A stretch of 64,000 nt of DNA from Natrarchaeobius chitinivorans. Lineage in GTDB: Archaea; Halobacteriota; Halobacteria; Halobacteriales; Natrialbaceae. Of this stretch, positions 8,909 through 17,417 are shown one piece after another. The stretch's first letter is position 1. Every line of letters begins with the position of its first letter. Location of the stretch: assembly GCF_003841505.1 (NCBI RefSeq), contig NZ_REGA01000001.1, positions 186,001-250,000 of the forward strand. The letters are read 5' to 3'. The position numbers and the translations under genes were made by a program. A model generated the notes under the pieces. The model searched no databases. It had not been told where the DNA came from and saw nothing but the letters and a program-made list of their open reading frames with translations.

Positions 8909-8980
8909 TGATACGCTTTACGTGAAGACCACTTCGGCGCACCCGCCGCTCGAGTCGCGGGGTTGGCGGTTCACCGGGAC
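8909..8980. repeat. Degraded family A element (A3a)
   Basis: The left end TGATACGCTTTACGTG is followed by CGGCGCACCCGCCGCTCGAG and a decayed right stem. It lies upstream of the gene starting at 8837. Confidence 0.55.
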
Positions 8981-8993
8981 AGAAATCCAGATG

Positions 8994-9055
8994 ACTCCCG
9001 GTGGAACCGGGACGCGACTACAGTCACCGGTACTGACGGACAGCACACCGCCTCA
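8994..9055. repeat. Degraded family A element (A3b) ending on a stop codon
   Basis: The stem remnant CTCCCGGTGGAACCGGGACG is followed by the right end GACGGACAGCACACCGCCTCA, a decayed form of GACAGTAAACCGTATCA. The final TCA (9053-9055) is the stop codon of the AIR-synthase-like gene read on the minus strand. Confidence 0.5.
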
Positions 9056-10030
9056 CCCGTCTGCGTCCGCTGACTCCCACAGCGGGTAGAGGTCGTCCGC
9101 CACGGCATCGGCGATCACCTCCCCATCGAGGACGAGTTCGGGATCGCCTTCGTGGACGGTCCCGATCACGGCGGCCTCGAGCCCCACCTCCTCGAGCGCG
9201 TCGAGACACGCGTCGGACGTCCCGCCGGGAACGGTCGCGAGCAACGCGCCGGAGCCGAAGATCCGCAGCGGGTCGACGCCCGCCGCGGCACACAGCGTCT
9301 CGGTCTCCTCACGGATCGGGACCGCCTCGCGGTCGACCTCGAGTCGAACGCCGGAGGCACGCGCGAGTTCGACCAGTCCGGCCGCGACCCCGCCCTCGGT
9401 CGGATCGTGCATCGCGGTCGCGTACTCGCGGACGATCCGCGCGTCGGGGACGACGCTGATCTCCTCGAAATAGCGTTCGGCTCGCTCGCACACCGCGTCG
9501 TCGACGTCGAGATCCGCGCCGAAGTCCGTCGCGAGGATCGCCGTTCCCTCGATTCCGGCGGCTTTCGTCAGGACGACCTCGTCGCCGGGTTCCGCACCGC
9601 CGGTGGGGACGAACGACTCGGTCGCACCCATCGCCGTCAGCGAGACGAGCGGGCGCTCGAGTTGATCGACGTACTCGGAGTGGCCGCCGACGATCGTCGC
9701 GCCGACGTCCGCGGCGGCTTCGTCCAGATCGGCCGCGATCGTTTCGAACGACGCGTCTTCGCCGGGGAGCATCACTACGACCGTCAGCCACCGCGGATCG
9801 GCTCCCGACGCGGCGACGTCGTTACAGGCGACGGCGACCCCGAGGGTTCCGACCTGGGAGGCGGCCAGCGAGATCGGATCGGAACTGACGACGAGGTCGC
9901 CGCCGGGCCAGTCGATCGCGGCGGCGTCTTCCCCGTCGGCCGGTCCCTGTAAAACCGTCTCGTCGTCGATACGACCCGATCGATCGAATACGTGGGCGAG
10001 CAACTCCTCCGGAGACACCTTGCCGGGCAT
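9053..10030 (-). CDS. AIR synthase-like (PurM/HypE superfamily) protein
   Basis: A 325-residue protein with the two-domain AIR-synthase fold. The N-terminal half contains DAAAIDWPGGDLVVSSDPI and VACNDVAASGADPRW; the C-terminal half has EPGDEVVLTKAAGIEGTAIL and HDPTEGGVAAGLVELA, the Gly-rich region typical of PurM, HypE and ThiL relatives. These enzymes bind ATP and phosphorylate or activate an acyl group. No hydrogenase or thiamine genes are near, so HypE or ThiL is not asserted. The start is the ATG at 10028-10030, where similarity to the family begins. The stop codon lies inside a family A repeat end. Confidence 0.75.
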   Translation of the reverse strand: MPGKVSPEELLAHVFDRSGRIDDETVLQGPADGEDAAAIDWPGGDLVVSSDPISLAASQVGTLGVAVACNDVAASGADPRWLTVVVMLPGEDASFETIAADLDEAAADVGATIVGGHSEYVDQLERPLVSLTAMGATESFVPTGGAEPGDEVVLTKAAGIEGTAILATDFGADLDVDDAVCERAERYFEEISVVPDARIVREYATAMHDPTEGGVAAGLVELARASGVRLEVDREAVPIREETETLCAAAGVDPLRIFGSGALLATVPGGTSDACLDALEEVGLEAAVIGTVHEGDPELVLDGEVIADAVADDLYPLWESADADG

Positions 10031-10162
10031 ACACCGAACTGGGGCGATCGTCGGCTTGTAGCTGTCGGCGTTCGAGACGCTCGCGGGTTCGCTTCTCCCA
10101 GCGACGACTCGAGTCACGTCGAATCGCCGCGGATGGGTCCGACTATCGTCGTCCCCGACGCG

Positions 10163-11167
10163 TTACCCCTCGTCGGGTGCGAGCGCGTCCATCGTCTCCT
10201 CGATCTCCGCCTCGGTCGCGCCGCGGGGGAAACTGACCGCGACCGCGTCGACCCCGTCTATCTCCTCGAACGCTTCGAGGCGCTCGCGTGCCGTCTCGGG
10301 ATCGCCGGCAGCACAGAGGTCGTCGAGGAGATCCTCGGAGATCGTCTCGAGGGCGGCCTCGCGGTCGCCGGCCTGCCAGGCCTCGTGGATCCGTTCGGCC
10401 TCCTCGTACCCCTGTCGAACGAGCGAATCGCGGTAGAACGTGCCCATGCCGCCGACGTAGAAGGCCGTGTGCTGGCGAGCGAGTTCGCGCGCTCGCGCCG
10501 GATCCGAGAGCGCACAGCAGGTGACGCCGATCGTGACCCGCACCTCGTCCGGATCACGAGCGCCGAGGTCGGCACCGCGTTCGACGTCCTCGAGTCGGTC
10601 GCGGACGCCGTCGGGCGAGAACAGGATGCCGTGCCAGCCGTCGGCGAAGCGGCCGGCGAGTTCGACGGCCTTGGGCCCCATCCCGGTCACCTCGATCGGC
10701 GGCGTCGGTTCGGGCGGGTCACAGCGCAGTCGGAACCCGGACAGCGAGAACGTCTCCCCGTCGTACTCGACTGGGTCGCCGGAGAGGACGCGGCGGACGA
10801 CCTCGACGGTTTCGCGGGTTCGTCGGAGCGGATTGCCGTACTCGATCCCGTGCCAGTTCTCGACGACGGCGGGCCCGCTCGGACCGATCCCGAGGCGGAA
10901 CCGACCGTCCGAAACCTCCTGGAGGGTCGCCGCGGTTTGTCCCAGCAGGGCCGGCGACCGGGAGTAGGCGTTGAGAATGCTCGAGCCCAGATCGATGCCG
11001 TCGGTGCGTTCGGCCATCGCTGTCAGGACGGTAACCGCGTCGCGACCCCACGTCTCGGGGAGCCACGCGCAGCCGTACCCTCCGTCTTCGGCCCGTCGGG
11101 CGTACGAGACGAGCGAGTCGGTCGAGGGCTGGGCAGCGACGGGAAGGTGGATCTCTCTGTCGGTCAT
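10163..11167 (-). CDS. LLM-class (F420-dependent type) oxidoreductase
   Basis: A 334-residue TIM-barrel protein of the luciferase-like family, which in archaea typically uses coenzyme F420. Supporting motifs are the N-terminal LVSYARRAEDGGYGCAWLPE, GIDLGSSILNAYSRSP, and the conserved core RFRLGIGPSGPAVVENWHG and VEVVRRVLSGDPV. The GMGPKAVELAGRFADGWHG loop is typical of cofactor binding. Relatives include methylenetetrahydromethanopterin reductase; the substrate is unknown. It is divergent from a TetR-type regulator with 94 bases between the starts, so that regulator is a likely controller. The chosen start (11167) drops 50 unrelated upstream residues. Confidence 0.82.
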   Translation of the reverse strand: MTDREIHLPVAAQPSTDSLVSYARRAEDGGYGCAWLPETWGRDAVTVLTAMAERTDGIDLGSSILNAYSRSPALLGQTAATLQEVSDGRFRLGIGPSGPAVVENWHGIEYGNPLRRTRETVEVVRRVLSGDPVEYDGETFSLSGFRLRCDPPEPTPPIEVTGMGPKAVELAGRFADGWHGILFSPDGVRDRLEDVERGADLGARDPDEVRVTIGVTCCALSDPARARELARQHTAFYVGGMGTFYRDSLVRQGYEEAERIHEAWQAGDREAALETISEDLLDDLCAAGDPETARERLEAFEEIDGVDAVAVSFPRGATEAEIEETMDALAPDEG

Positions 11168-11261
11168 CGGTGAACGTCTGATACTGCCAGTCGGAGCTAT
11201 TTCAATGTCGACCAAACCGTATCCAAACGCTTTTGCCGGTATTTTACGAGAGACAGAGTGA

Positions 11262-11897
11262 ATGGTGACTGGAAGCGACGGGAGCGACGACACGCAGGAG
11301 GCGATCATGCGAGCCACCTACCGGGCGCTGTGTGAACACGGATACGCCAACCTGACGATGCAGTCGATCGCCGACGAACTCGACAAGACGAAAGGCGTCA
11401 TCCACTACCACTACGACACCAAGGATGCGCTTCTCGTCGCCTTCCTCGAGTACTTACTCGAGGCGTTCGAACGGAACATCGCCGTCGACGAGGACGCGCC
11501 ACCGGACGAGAGACTGCTGACCCTGATCGATACGTTGCTGTTCGGTCCCCCGGAACGCGGCGAGTTCGACCACTGGGAGCTGATGACCGCGCTGCTAGAG
11601 ATCCGTACTCAGGCCCCCTTCGACGAGGAGTTCCGCCGACAGCTCTCGCAAAACTACGAGACGGTCGAGGCGATGTTCGTCGCGACGGTCGAAGACGGAA
11701 TCGAGCAAGGCCTGTTCCGAGACGTCGACCCCGAACTGGCAGCACACCTGTTGTTCATCAGCCTCAACGGCGCACGGGTCTATCAGGTAACCCTCCAACG
11801 CGACGACATCGCGGAGGCGACCAAAGAGAGTCTCGAGGAAATCGTCTACGGCTGGCTCTGCCGGCCCGAGGCGGACGTCGACACATCGAGTGGATGA
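11262..11897 (+). CDS. TetR/AcrR-family transcriptional regulator
   Basis: A 211-residue one-component regulator. The N-terminal helix-turn-helix (about residues 10-55) reads AIMRATYRALCEHGYANLTMQS through KTKGVIHYHYDTKDALLVAF, the classic TetR pattern. The rest is an all-helical ligand-binding domain. It faces the LLM oxidoreductase gene, and the shared 94-base region is where its operator would be expected, although no clear palindrome was found there. On the other side it converges on an MFS transporter, a common regulator-efflux arrangement. Confidence 0.85.
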   Translation: MVTGSDGSDDTQEAIMRATYRALCEHGYANLTMQSIADELDKTKGVIHYHYDTKDALLVAFLEYLLEAFERNIAVDEDAPPDERLLTLIDTLLFGPPERGEFDHWELMTALLEIRTQAPFDEEFRRQLSQNYETVEAMFVATVEDGIEQGLFRDVDPELAAHLLFISLNGARVYQVTLQRDDIAEATKESLEEIVYGWLCRPEADVDTSSG

Positions 11898-11915
11898 TCG
11901 GATCGAACCGGGCGT

Positions 11916-12016
11916 AATACGGCGAATTGGAATGTAATATGGTCTCTCGTGCCGATTTCCTGCAGATCCGGTGTGGGTGTAGTCCCACCGGCAAATGATG
12001 ACAGCAATTCGTATCA
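11916..12016. repeat. Family A-like element (A4) ending on the MFS stop codon
   Basis: Left part AATACGGCGAATTGGAATG. The stem region has GGTGTGGG opposite GTCCCACC, and the right end is GACAGCAATTCGTATCA. The terminal TCA (12014-12016) is the stop codon of the MFS gene. Confidence 0.65.
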
Positions 12017-13351
12017 GTCGGCGTGGTCCGGCAGGCAATCGCCTCGTGATTCCTCCTCGCCGAAATCGACGTTCGGGAGGAACTGCCCCGTTTCTCGATG
12101 CACGCCGCCAAGCAGGATAACGCCGGCGAGGACCGGCAACGTCGCACAGGCGACGTAGATCGGACCGAACCCGACGAGTTCGATCAGCGGAAGCGAGACG
12201 AGCGGGCCGAGTCCGCCGCCGACGTCGCCGAGAACGTTGTTCGTTCCGACCGCCCGTCCCATCCGCTCGTCGGGAGTGAGATCGGCGAGCAGCGCCATCA
12301 GCGGACCGCTGGTCCCGCCCTGTCCGGCACCGATGAACAGACAGGCGACCGTGAGCGTGGCTACCGAGTCGGCCATCGCGAGCAGGACGAACCCCACGAA
12401 CGTCGTCCCCAGGAAGGTGACGAGCGTCGGAACGCGCGATCCCCGCCGATCGCTCACGTGCCCGCCGATGAACATGAACGCCCCGGCGGCGATCACGGTC
12501 ACCGCCATGAATATACCCGACGAAGCCTGCGGGCCGAAGCCGAAGACGCCGAGTTCGTTTCGATCGAGAAAGAGGACCAGCGTCGCGAACAGCGCACCGA
12601 TGTACGCGAACAACACGGCGAAGTTCACGAATCCGACCGTCAGCGCCGGAACGCTGACGTCGATGTCCCACGGGGTGACCGACCGGTGCTCGTCGCCGTC
12701 GACGTGCGTCTCCGGGATAGTCGCGTAAGCGACGACGCTTGCGACGGCCGCGAACACCGTCGCGACGACGAACGCTGCGACGGTTCCCGCGAATTCGCTT
12801 ATGAGCCCGCCGATGACGACACCGCTCGGGAAGCCAAAGAGGATTCCGCCCCTGATGAGCCCCATATTCGCACCCCTCGAGCCGCCGTCGCTGACGTCCG
12901 CGGCGATCGTGTACGCCGTCGCGAAGACGAACGCGCTCCCGACGCCCCAGATGAGCCTCGAGCCGAGAAACCACCCTTCTGGCAGGTTGGGGAGAAACCA
13001 CAGTTCCGGACGGGCGGCGACCACGGCGACGACGTAGCCGAACGTGGCGACGGTCTGGATGACCATACCGACGATGAACGGCGTTCTCGTTCCGATTCGA
13101 TCGACGATGACGCCGGCCGGGGCGTTCGCGAACAGCCGGGAGAAACGATTTGCGCTGAGGATCAGTCCCACGACGAACGGCGTAATTCCGAGCAACTCAC
13201 CCAGGTTCGGGAGAATCGGGAAGATCACGCCGCCGCCGAATCCGACGAAGAACGTACTCAGGATGACCGCACCGACGACCACGTACGTTCCCGGATCTCC
13301 GCCGCCCATCCGGGAGAGTCGACGGCCGACTGCAGCGAACCTCGAGCCCAT
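12014..13351 (-). CDS. Major facilitator superfamily transporter
   Basis: A 445-residue membrane transporter with about 12 hydrophobic segments. Loop 2-3 carries the MFS signature in the form NRFSRLFANAPAGVIVDRIGTR, and a related GGHVSDRRGSR occurs in the second half, marking the two six-helix repeats. The pattern GDVGGGLGPLVSLPLIE in the last third is typical of drug-efflux-like MFS proteins. The substrate is unknown. The ATG at 13351 is chosen; the upstream 43 residues are polar and lack homology features. It converges on the TetR-type gene, suggesting possible efflux regulated by it. Confidence 0.85.
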   Translation of the reverse strand: MGSRFAAVGRRLSRMGGGDPGTYVVVGAVILSTFFVGFGGGVIFPILPNLGELLGITPFVVGLILSANRFSRLFANAPAGVIVDRIGTRTPFIVGMVIQTVATFGYVVAVVAARPELWFLPNLPEGWFLGSRLIWGVGSAFVFATAYTIAADVSDGGSRGANMGLIRGGILFGFPSGVVIGGLISEFAGTVAAFVVATVFAAVASVVAYATIPETHVDGDEHRSVTPWDIDVSVPALTVGFVNFAVLFAYIGALFATLVLFLDRNELGVFGFGPQASSGIFMAVTVIAAGAFMFIGGHVSDRRGSRVPTLVTFLGTTFVGFVLLAMADSVATLTVACLFIGAGQGGTSGPLMALLADLTPDERMGRAVGTNNVLGDVGGGLGPLVSLPLIELVGFGPIYVACATLPVLAGVILLGGVHRETGQFLPNVDFGEEESRGDCLPDHAD

Positions 13352-13560
13352 GCTATCGCCCTCCTGCCAGGATGACCGACGGCTGTCGGGCCTGGCTCTG
13401 TGGGATCGGAGACGTGGCTGTCGTGGAAGGGGCGTCTCCGTTCGTGGCGGTGAAACGCATCTAGCTAACCAGTCAGTCAACTCCGGTGAAAAGGGTTTTG
13501 GATAGATGTATGCACGGATGGATGAATGGATGCTGGATGGACCGTCACGCAGAGCTGCTG

Positions 13561-13632
13561 AGACGGCTTACTGTACGCCAGTTCCGGCGCATCTGCGACC
13601 CAGGCGGCGAGTGTGCCGGGACCTCGGTACGG
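13561..13632. repeat. Family A element (A5), partly decayed
   Basis: The left arm GGCTTACTGTACGCCAGTT and stem CCGGCGCATCTGC / GCGAGTGTGCCGG are recognisable; the right end is eroded. It sits in the 348-base space between the MFS start and the next gene. The rest of that space holds only a short ATGGATG-like direct repeat at about 13510-13545. Confidence 0.65.
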
Positions 13633-13699
13633 AACTCCGGACGAGAAACGGCCGACACTGATCGGTGCTCGACCGGAATGGGAACCGCTCTGCGGGCGA

Positions 13700-14227
13700 C
13701 TATCGGTTTTCCGTGGCCGTCTCCCGCAGATCCTCGTAAATCTGTGGATCGGTCTGGAACTTGAGGACGTTGTGGACGACCGTGTTGCGAACGTTGGCGA
13801 TGACTTTGCCGTGGTCTTTGTAGTACTCGTGAATCCACCGCGAGATCTGTTCGTGGCTCCGAAACATCATCACGGCCTTCCACTGATACTCGCCGTCCGA
13901 GAGGAAGAAAAAGAGGGTGTGTTTGTCCTCCCGGATCGTCTCCATCGCGTCGCGCCAGTTGTCGGCGAAGTGCTCGGGATTGAACTTGAACTCGAAGAGC
14001 GCGAACGTGTAGTACTCCTCGTTCGGAATAATCGCCTCCCGGAACACGCCCTCGTCGCGCATCCGTCGGATCGACTCGCTGACGGTGACGTGCGAGACGT
14101 CGATGTCGTAGGTCTCCGCCAGAACGTCCGTCAACTCTCGAGAGGACAGCTGCGGATCGTTCGAGAGCTCACAGAGAATCGCGATATCCCGGTCTTTGAA
14201 CTCCCAGTTCGGTGCGTCGTCGTTCAT
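13700..14227 (-). CDS. Winged-helix (Lrp/AsnC-like) transcriptional regulator
   Basis: A 175-residue regulator from MNDDAPNWEFKDRDIAILCE. Residues 13-65 form an AsnC-type helix-turn-helix: LSSRELTDVLAETYDIDVS, then TVSESIRRMRDEGVFRE. The C-terminal part (AIIPNEEYYTFALFEFKFN, ending KVIANVRNTVVHNVLKF) is a distinct alpha/beta sensing domain seen in haloarchaeal proteins rather than a canonical RAM domain. Upstream in-frame residues come from a GC-rich non-coding stretch and are excluded. The target is unknown. The 606 bases upstream contain only repeats. Confidence 0.75.
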   Translation of the reverse strand: MNDDAPNWEFKDRDIAILCELSNDPQLSSRELTDVLAETYDIDVSHVTVSESIRRMRDEGVFREAIIPNEEYYTFALFEFKFNPEHFADNWRDAMETIREDKHTLFFFLSDGEYQWKAVMMFRSHEQISRWIHEYYKDHGKVIANVRNTVVHNVLKFQTDPQIYEDLRETATENR

Positions 14228-14458
14228 GTGTTCGAAACTGTCGTCGAGTGCATAATTACGCGTTCGGTTCGGCAGGCGGTACTCGAGGTAGCCGTTCGAG
14301 CTTGCGGCGAGACCCGAGGAAACCTTCGGGCGACGGACGACGGCTCGAGGCCCCCGAAGGAGCCCGTGAGACGGCCGTTCCCGCTCCCCGTCGTCTCGTG
14401 ATCGATCTCGAGTTTCTCGACCTACCCGCGGCCGTCCCCCGTCGCTTCGGTTCATTCG

Positions 14459-14536
14459 GGTTACTGTACGCCAGTTCCGGCGCATCCGCCGCCCGGGTCG
14501 CGGGTGCGCCGGGATATCGGTACAGCGATCCGCATC
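14459..14536. repeat. Family A element (A6)
   Basis: Left arm GGTTACTGTACGCCAGTT, stem CCGGCGCATCCGC / GCGGGTGCGCCGG with one T-G (wobble) pair, and right arm GGTACAGCGATCCGCATCA. Confidence 0.8.
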
Positions 14537-14683
14537 ACTCATCACCGCAGGCTTTCGGTATCGTCCCCCTCGTTTTCGATGCCGGTACTGTGTCTCTCGT
14601 TTCCACTATTAAGATCGTTTGGGGTATTTTTCGTCCACAGATGGGAGATCGGAAGCGTATGCGGGTGGGACGACGGTTTTTGC

Positions 14684-14791
14684 ACTGTCGGACAGCAGTC
14701 AGTGAGAAGTCGGCTGCGATTGGTGGCCGTCACCCACGGAGACGACCGCAGTAGCGTGATCGACCCTCACAGAGTTCTGTCCGGCAGTATC
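14684..14791. repeat. Family C element (C1)
   Basis: About 108 bases with imperfect inverted ends ACTGTCGGACAGCAGTCA and GTTCTGTCCGGCAGTAT. It shares the order of its internal blocks (GAGAAGTCGG, GGCCGTC, GGAGAC, CGACC) with the copy at 58896-58999. It lies in the gene-free region 14228-14833, which otherwise shows only A6. Confidence 0.6.
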
Positions 14792-14833
14792 AGAACCCGG
14801 CCTCGAGACGACGGTCGATACTCTCCGAGCGCC

Positions 14834-15292
14834 TCACCCAGCACGCTGGATGAGGAACTTCATGTCTCCCTCGAAGACGACGGTGTCGTCCTGATTCGTC
14901 ATCTCGGTGTCGAGGACGACGATTCCCGCGTCGTCGTGGTCCACGTCGTTCGTTTCGGTGACGGTCATCTCGAGTGAGAGCGTGTCGCCGATGTAAACCG
15001 GGTTCGGGAGGTCCATGTAGTTCATCCCGAGGAAGGCGTAGGCCGTGCGTTCGACGATGCCACAGCGGTAGACGAACCCCGTCGCGACGACGAAGGTCAT
15101 CGGACCGTGGGCGATCCGTTCGCCGAACGGGCCGTCCTCGGCGTACTCGGCGTTCGTGTGTAACTCCGTCCAGTCGCCGCTCAGCGCCGAGTGGGCGACG
15201 AAGTCGGCTTCGGTGACGGTACGCCCGACGCTCTCGAACTCCTGGCCGACCTCGAAGTCCTCGAAATGGTGTGGCTCGTAACTGTAGGCCAT
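14834..15292 (-). CDS. MaoC-family (R)-specific enoyl-CoA hydratase
   Basis: A 152-residue hot-dog-fold protein starting MAYSYEPHHFEDFEVGQEF. The hydratase-2 region reads SGDWTELHTNAEYAED then FGERIAHGPM, keeping the catalytic Asp and His five residues apart (GD....H), although the usual Asn-Pro between them is Thr-Glu. Members hydrate 2-enoyl-CoA thioesters. Its position beside the phenylacetyl-CoA epoxidase operon makes a role in that pathway plausible: the bacterial PaaZ hydrolase uses a MaoC-like domain to open oxepin-CoA. That role is inference. An upstream frame to 15463 is not used. Confidence 0.8.
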   Translation of the reverse strand: MAYSYEPHHFEDFEVGQEFESVGRTVTEADFVAHSALSGDWTELHTNAEYAEDGPFGERIAHGPMTFVVATGFVYRCGIVERTAYAFLGMNYMDLPNPVYIGDTLSLEMTVTETNDVDHDDAGIVVLDTEMTNQDDTVVFEGDMKFLIQRAG

Positions 15293-15428
15293 ACCGACGC
15301 ACCCAACGTGTGGGATAAATATACTATCGCCCCTCGTCGCCGCGAGAGGAACCCGAGGGGACGCACCGGCCGGTGACCGTCTCATACGGTTTGTACTGTC
15401 GGGCCCGAGCATCGCCGACGGCGAACCC

Positions 15429-16067
15429 CTACCGAAAAATCCGTTCAAACAGCACCTGTTCACCCCGACGCAACCGCTCGAGAAACGCAGACTTGCTGAT
15501 CCCCAGTTCGTCGGCGACCGCTTCGGACGTCGTCTCCCGCGGGATCGTGAAGTACCCCATCTCGAGGGCGGTTCGAAGACACTCCTCCTGGGCCGGCGTC
15601 AGATCCCACCGCTGGTTCGGTGGCTCTTCAGCGTCGGACTGGCGGGGATAGATCCGCTCGAGGGTCACTCCGACGGTCTCGCCGGCCGCTTCCATGACTC
15701 CCTCGAGAACGTCCCGCCCGACGACCGCGCCGGAGATCGTCGTCCCATCCGCCCGGTATCGAAGCGTCTCCACGATGAGTCCCCCGTCGATCAGCGTCCG
15801 GACGACGCACGGATGTTTCGAGAGACAGCGATACCGGGAGCGCTCGCCGGTCCGGGAGACGTACAGGTGCGAGATCCGATCGTCGTCGTCCAGTCGATCC
15901 GTGAGCGCCTCGGATCTGACCGACCGGAACTCCAGCAGATCGTAGCTGTCGCTTCGTCGCTGGGGTGGCTCCGCGTCGATCTCGACGCCGACCGCTCGAC
16001 TCGCCTGCGCGAGCGGGCAGTCGTCCTCGCGAACCCGGAACTCGACCGCGAGACACTCCTCGATCAT
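15429..16067 (-). CDS. Bat-type HTH_10 regulator, likely controlling the paa operon
   Basis: A 212-residue haloarchaeal regulator. The C-terminal HTH_10 domain reads LTPAQEECLRTALEMGYFTI then EAVADELGISKSAFLERLRRG. The N-terminal 150 residues form a small-molecule-sensing region starting MIEECLAVEFRVREDDCPLA. The ATG at 16067 is preferred over 16097 because a TATA-like CATTTAAAAC lies about 30 bases upstream, consistent with a leaderless transcript. It is divergent from paaA with 94 bases between, so it is the natural candidate regulator of phenylacetate catabolism, by context only. Confidence 0.82.
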   Translation of the reverse strand: MIEECLAVEFRVREDDCPLAQASRAVGVEIDAEPPQRRSDSYDLLEFRSVRSEALTDRLDDDDRISHLYVSRTGERSRYRCLSKHPCVVRTLIDGGLIVETLRYRADGTTISGAVVGRDVLEGVMEAAGETVGVTLERIYPRQSDAEEPPNQRWDLTPAQEECLRTALEMGYFTIPRETTSEAVADELGISKSAFLERLRRGEQVLFERIFR

Positions 16068-16095
16068 GAACCGACCGTTTCTGCCACGTAAAATC

Positions 16096-16116
16096 ATTTA
16101 AAACCCCGTTATATAG
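16096..16116. promoter_or_regulatory. Back-to-back TATA boxes between HTH_10 regulator and paaA
   Basis: CATTTAAAAC at 16096-16105 fits the minus-strand regulator about 30 bases before its start. GTTATATAG at 16108-16116 fits the plus-strand paaA promoter, leaving a short leader before 16162. The two boxes almost touch, so binding of one could affect the other. Confidence 0.5.
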
Positions 16117-16161
16117 CGGTCAACGGCTAAGGAACGCCCTGTGGACCGGTCGATTAGACGG

Positions 16162-17097
16162 ATGGATCTCGAAACAGTCAAAGATCGGGCCGGACCACGA
16201 GCGTTCAGTCCGGCGGACGACCTCCCCCAGGAGTACCGGGAAGCGGCAACGCGGATGATCGAGTTCCACGCCAACAGCGAAATTATGGGCGCGTATCTGG
16301 AACGGCCGTTCATCCGCCAGGCACCGAGTATCGATCGCAAACTGGCGTTCTCCGCGAAGGTACAGGACGAAATCGGCCACGGTCAGTTGCTCTACCGCGC
16401 CGCCGAGTCACTCGGCGTCAAGAGCCGCGAGCAGATGCTCGCGGATCTCGCAAACGGCGACGGAAAGTTCCTCAACTGCTTTCACTACCCGATGGAGTCG
16501 TGGGTCGAGACGCCGATGATCGCCTTTTTCGTCGACGGAGCGGCGATGCGCCGACAGGCGACGCTCCGGCGGACGAGTTGGGAGCCCTACGCCCACGCCA
16601 TGGACAAGGTCTGCTTCGAGGAGGGGTTCCACGTCAAACACGGCGAAGACATCCTCCAGGAACTCATGACCGGCTCGCGCAAGGAACGGCAGCTGACCCA
16701 GGAAGCCTTCGAGAAGTGGTGGCCGCGGATCATCCAGTTTTTCGGGCCGACGGACGACGACAGCACCCACCACGACTTCGCCGCCTCGGTCGGGCTCAAA
16801 CAGAAGTCGAACGACGAGCTTCGCAACGCGTTTCTCGACCAGTACATCCCGAAAGCGAGAAACTACGGCCTCGAGATTCCCGACGAACCCCGCATCCGCG
16901 AGCGCGACGACGGCACCTACGAGGTCGAAGAGGGTGATCTGGACTGGGACGAGTTCTTCGCCATCGCGAAAAACGAGTACGAACCCGGCCGGGACCAGAT
17001 CGGCGGACGGCGAGCCGCCCAGGAGGCTGTCCAGTGGGTTCGAGAGACGATCGACGAGACGATCGCACGCGGCCACGCGCCGCGGGCGGCGGACTGA
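16162..17097 (+). CDS. paaA: 1,2-phenylacetyl-CoA epoxidase, catalytic subunit A
   Basis: The catalytic di-iron subunit of the multicomponent oxygenase that converts phenylacetyl-CoA to its ring 1,2-epoxide. The 311-residue protein carries iron ligands in the ferritin-like pattern: E of EIMGAYLERP, E70-IG-H73 in VQDEIGHGQLLY, and E153/E154 with H157 in CFEEGFHVKHGED. Length and the early EYREAATRMIEFHANSEI match bacterial PaaA closely. The first in-frame start is a GTG at 16141; the ATG at 16162 fits the family better. It is the first gene of paaABCD, followed after two bases by paaB. Confidence 0.93.
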   Translation: MDLETVKDRAGPRAFSPADDLPQEYREAATRMIEFHANSEIMGAYLERPFIRQAPSIDRKLAFSAKVQDEIGHGQLLYRAAESLGVKSREQMLADLANGDGKFLNCFHYPMESWVETPMIAFFVDGAAMRRQATLRRTSWEPYAHAMDKVCFEEGFHVKHGEDILQELMTGSRKERQLTQEAFEKWWPRIIQFFGPTDDDSTHHDFAASVGLKQKSNDELRNAFLDQYIPKARNYGLEIPDEPRIRERDDGTYEVEEGDLDWDEFFAIAKNEYEPGRDQIGGRRAAQEAVQWVRETIDETIARGHAPRAAD

Positions 17098-17099
17098 CC

Positions 17100-17417
17100 A
17101 TGATCTGGGAAGTGTTTCGACAGGAGCAAGCGGGCGAGTATCACACCCACTGCGGAAACGTCCACGCACCCGACCGCGAGATGGCAAAGCAGTTCGCCGC
17201 CGTCCAGCACGGCCGGCGCAAGCCGACGAACAGCCTCTGGGTCGTCCCGCGAGACGAGGTCGGGGAGATCACCGGAGACGACGTCGCGTTCGGCGGGACG
17301 ACCGACAAGAGCTACCGGTGGGCGACCACCTACAGGACGACCGGGGCCGACGCCAGCGAAGTCGTCGAATCCGAGAGCGAACAGGCCGACGCCGAGCAAG
17401 GACGGGGTGACGACTGA
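17100..17417 (+). CDS. paaB: 1,2-phenylacetyl-CoA epoxidase subunit B
   Basis: A small non-catalytic subunit, 105 residues, that bridges PaaAC heterodimers in the epoxidase complex. It is recognised from MIWEVFRQEQAGEYHTHCGNVHAPD, MAKQFAAVQHGRRKPTNSLWVVPRDEV and the closing DKSYRWATTYR. The last 25 residues are an acidic tail without equivalent in bacteria. The ATG is two bases after the paaA stop, and the TGA stop overlaps the paaC ATG by one base, so translational coupling is likely. Confidence 0.92.
   Translation: MIWEVFRQEQAGEYHTHCGNVHAPDREMAKQFAAVQHGRRKPTNSLWVVPRDEVGEITGDDVAFGGTTDKSYRWATTYRTTGADASEVVESESEQADAEQGRGDD

Noticed and set aside
9053-10030. Assignment of the AIR-synthase-like protein to HypE or ThiL
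   Set aside because: Shared fold motifs only; no hydrogenase or thiamine genes are nearby to support either.
12098-13375. Plus-strand 425-residue frame opposite the MFS gene
   Set aside because: Highly charged shadow frame without hydrophobic core or motif.
15384-15400. TCATACGGTTTGTACTGTCGG, resembling a family A left arm joined to a family C end
   Set aside because: Too short and without a partner arm; kept only as a possible remnant.
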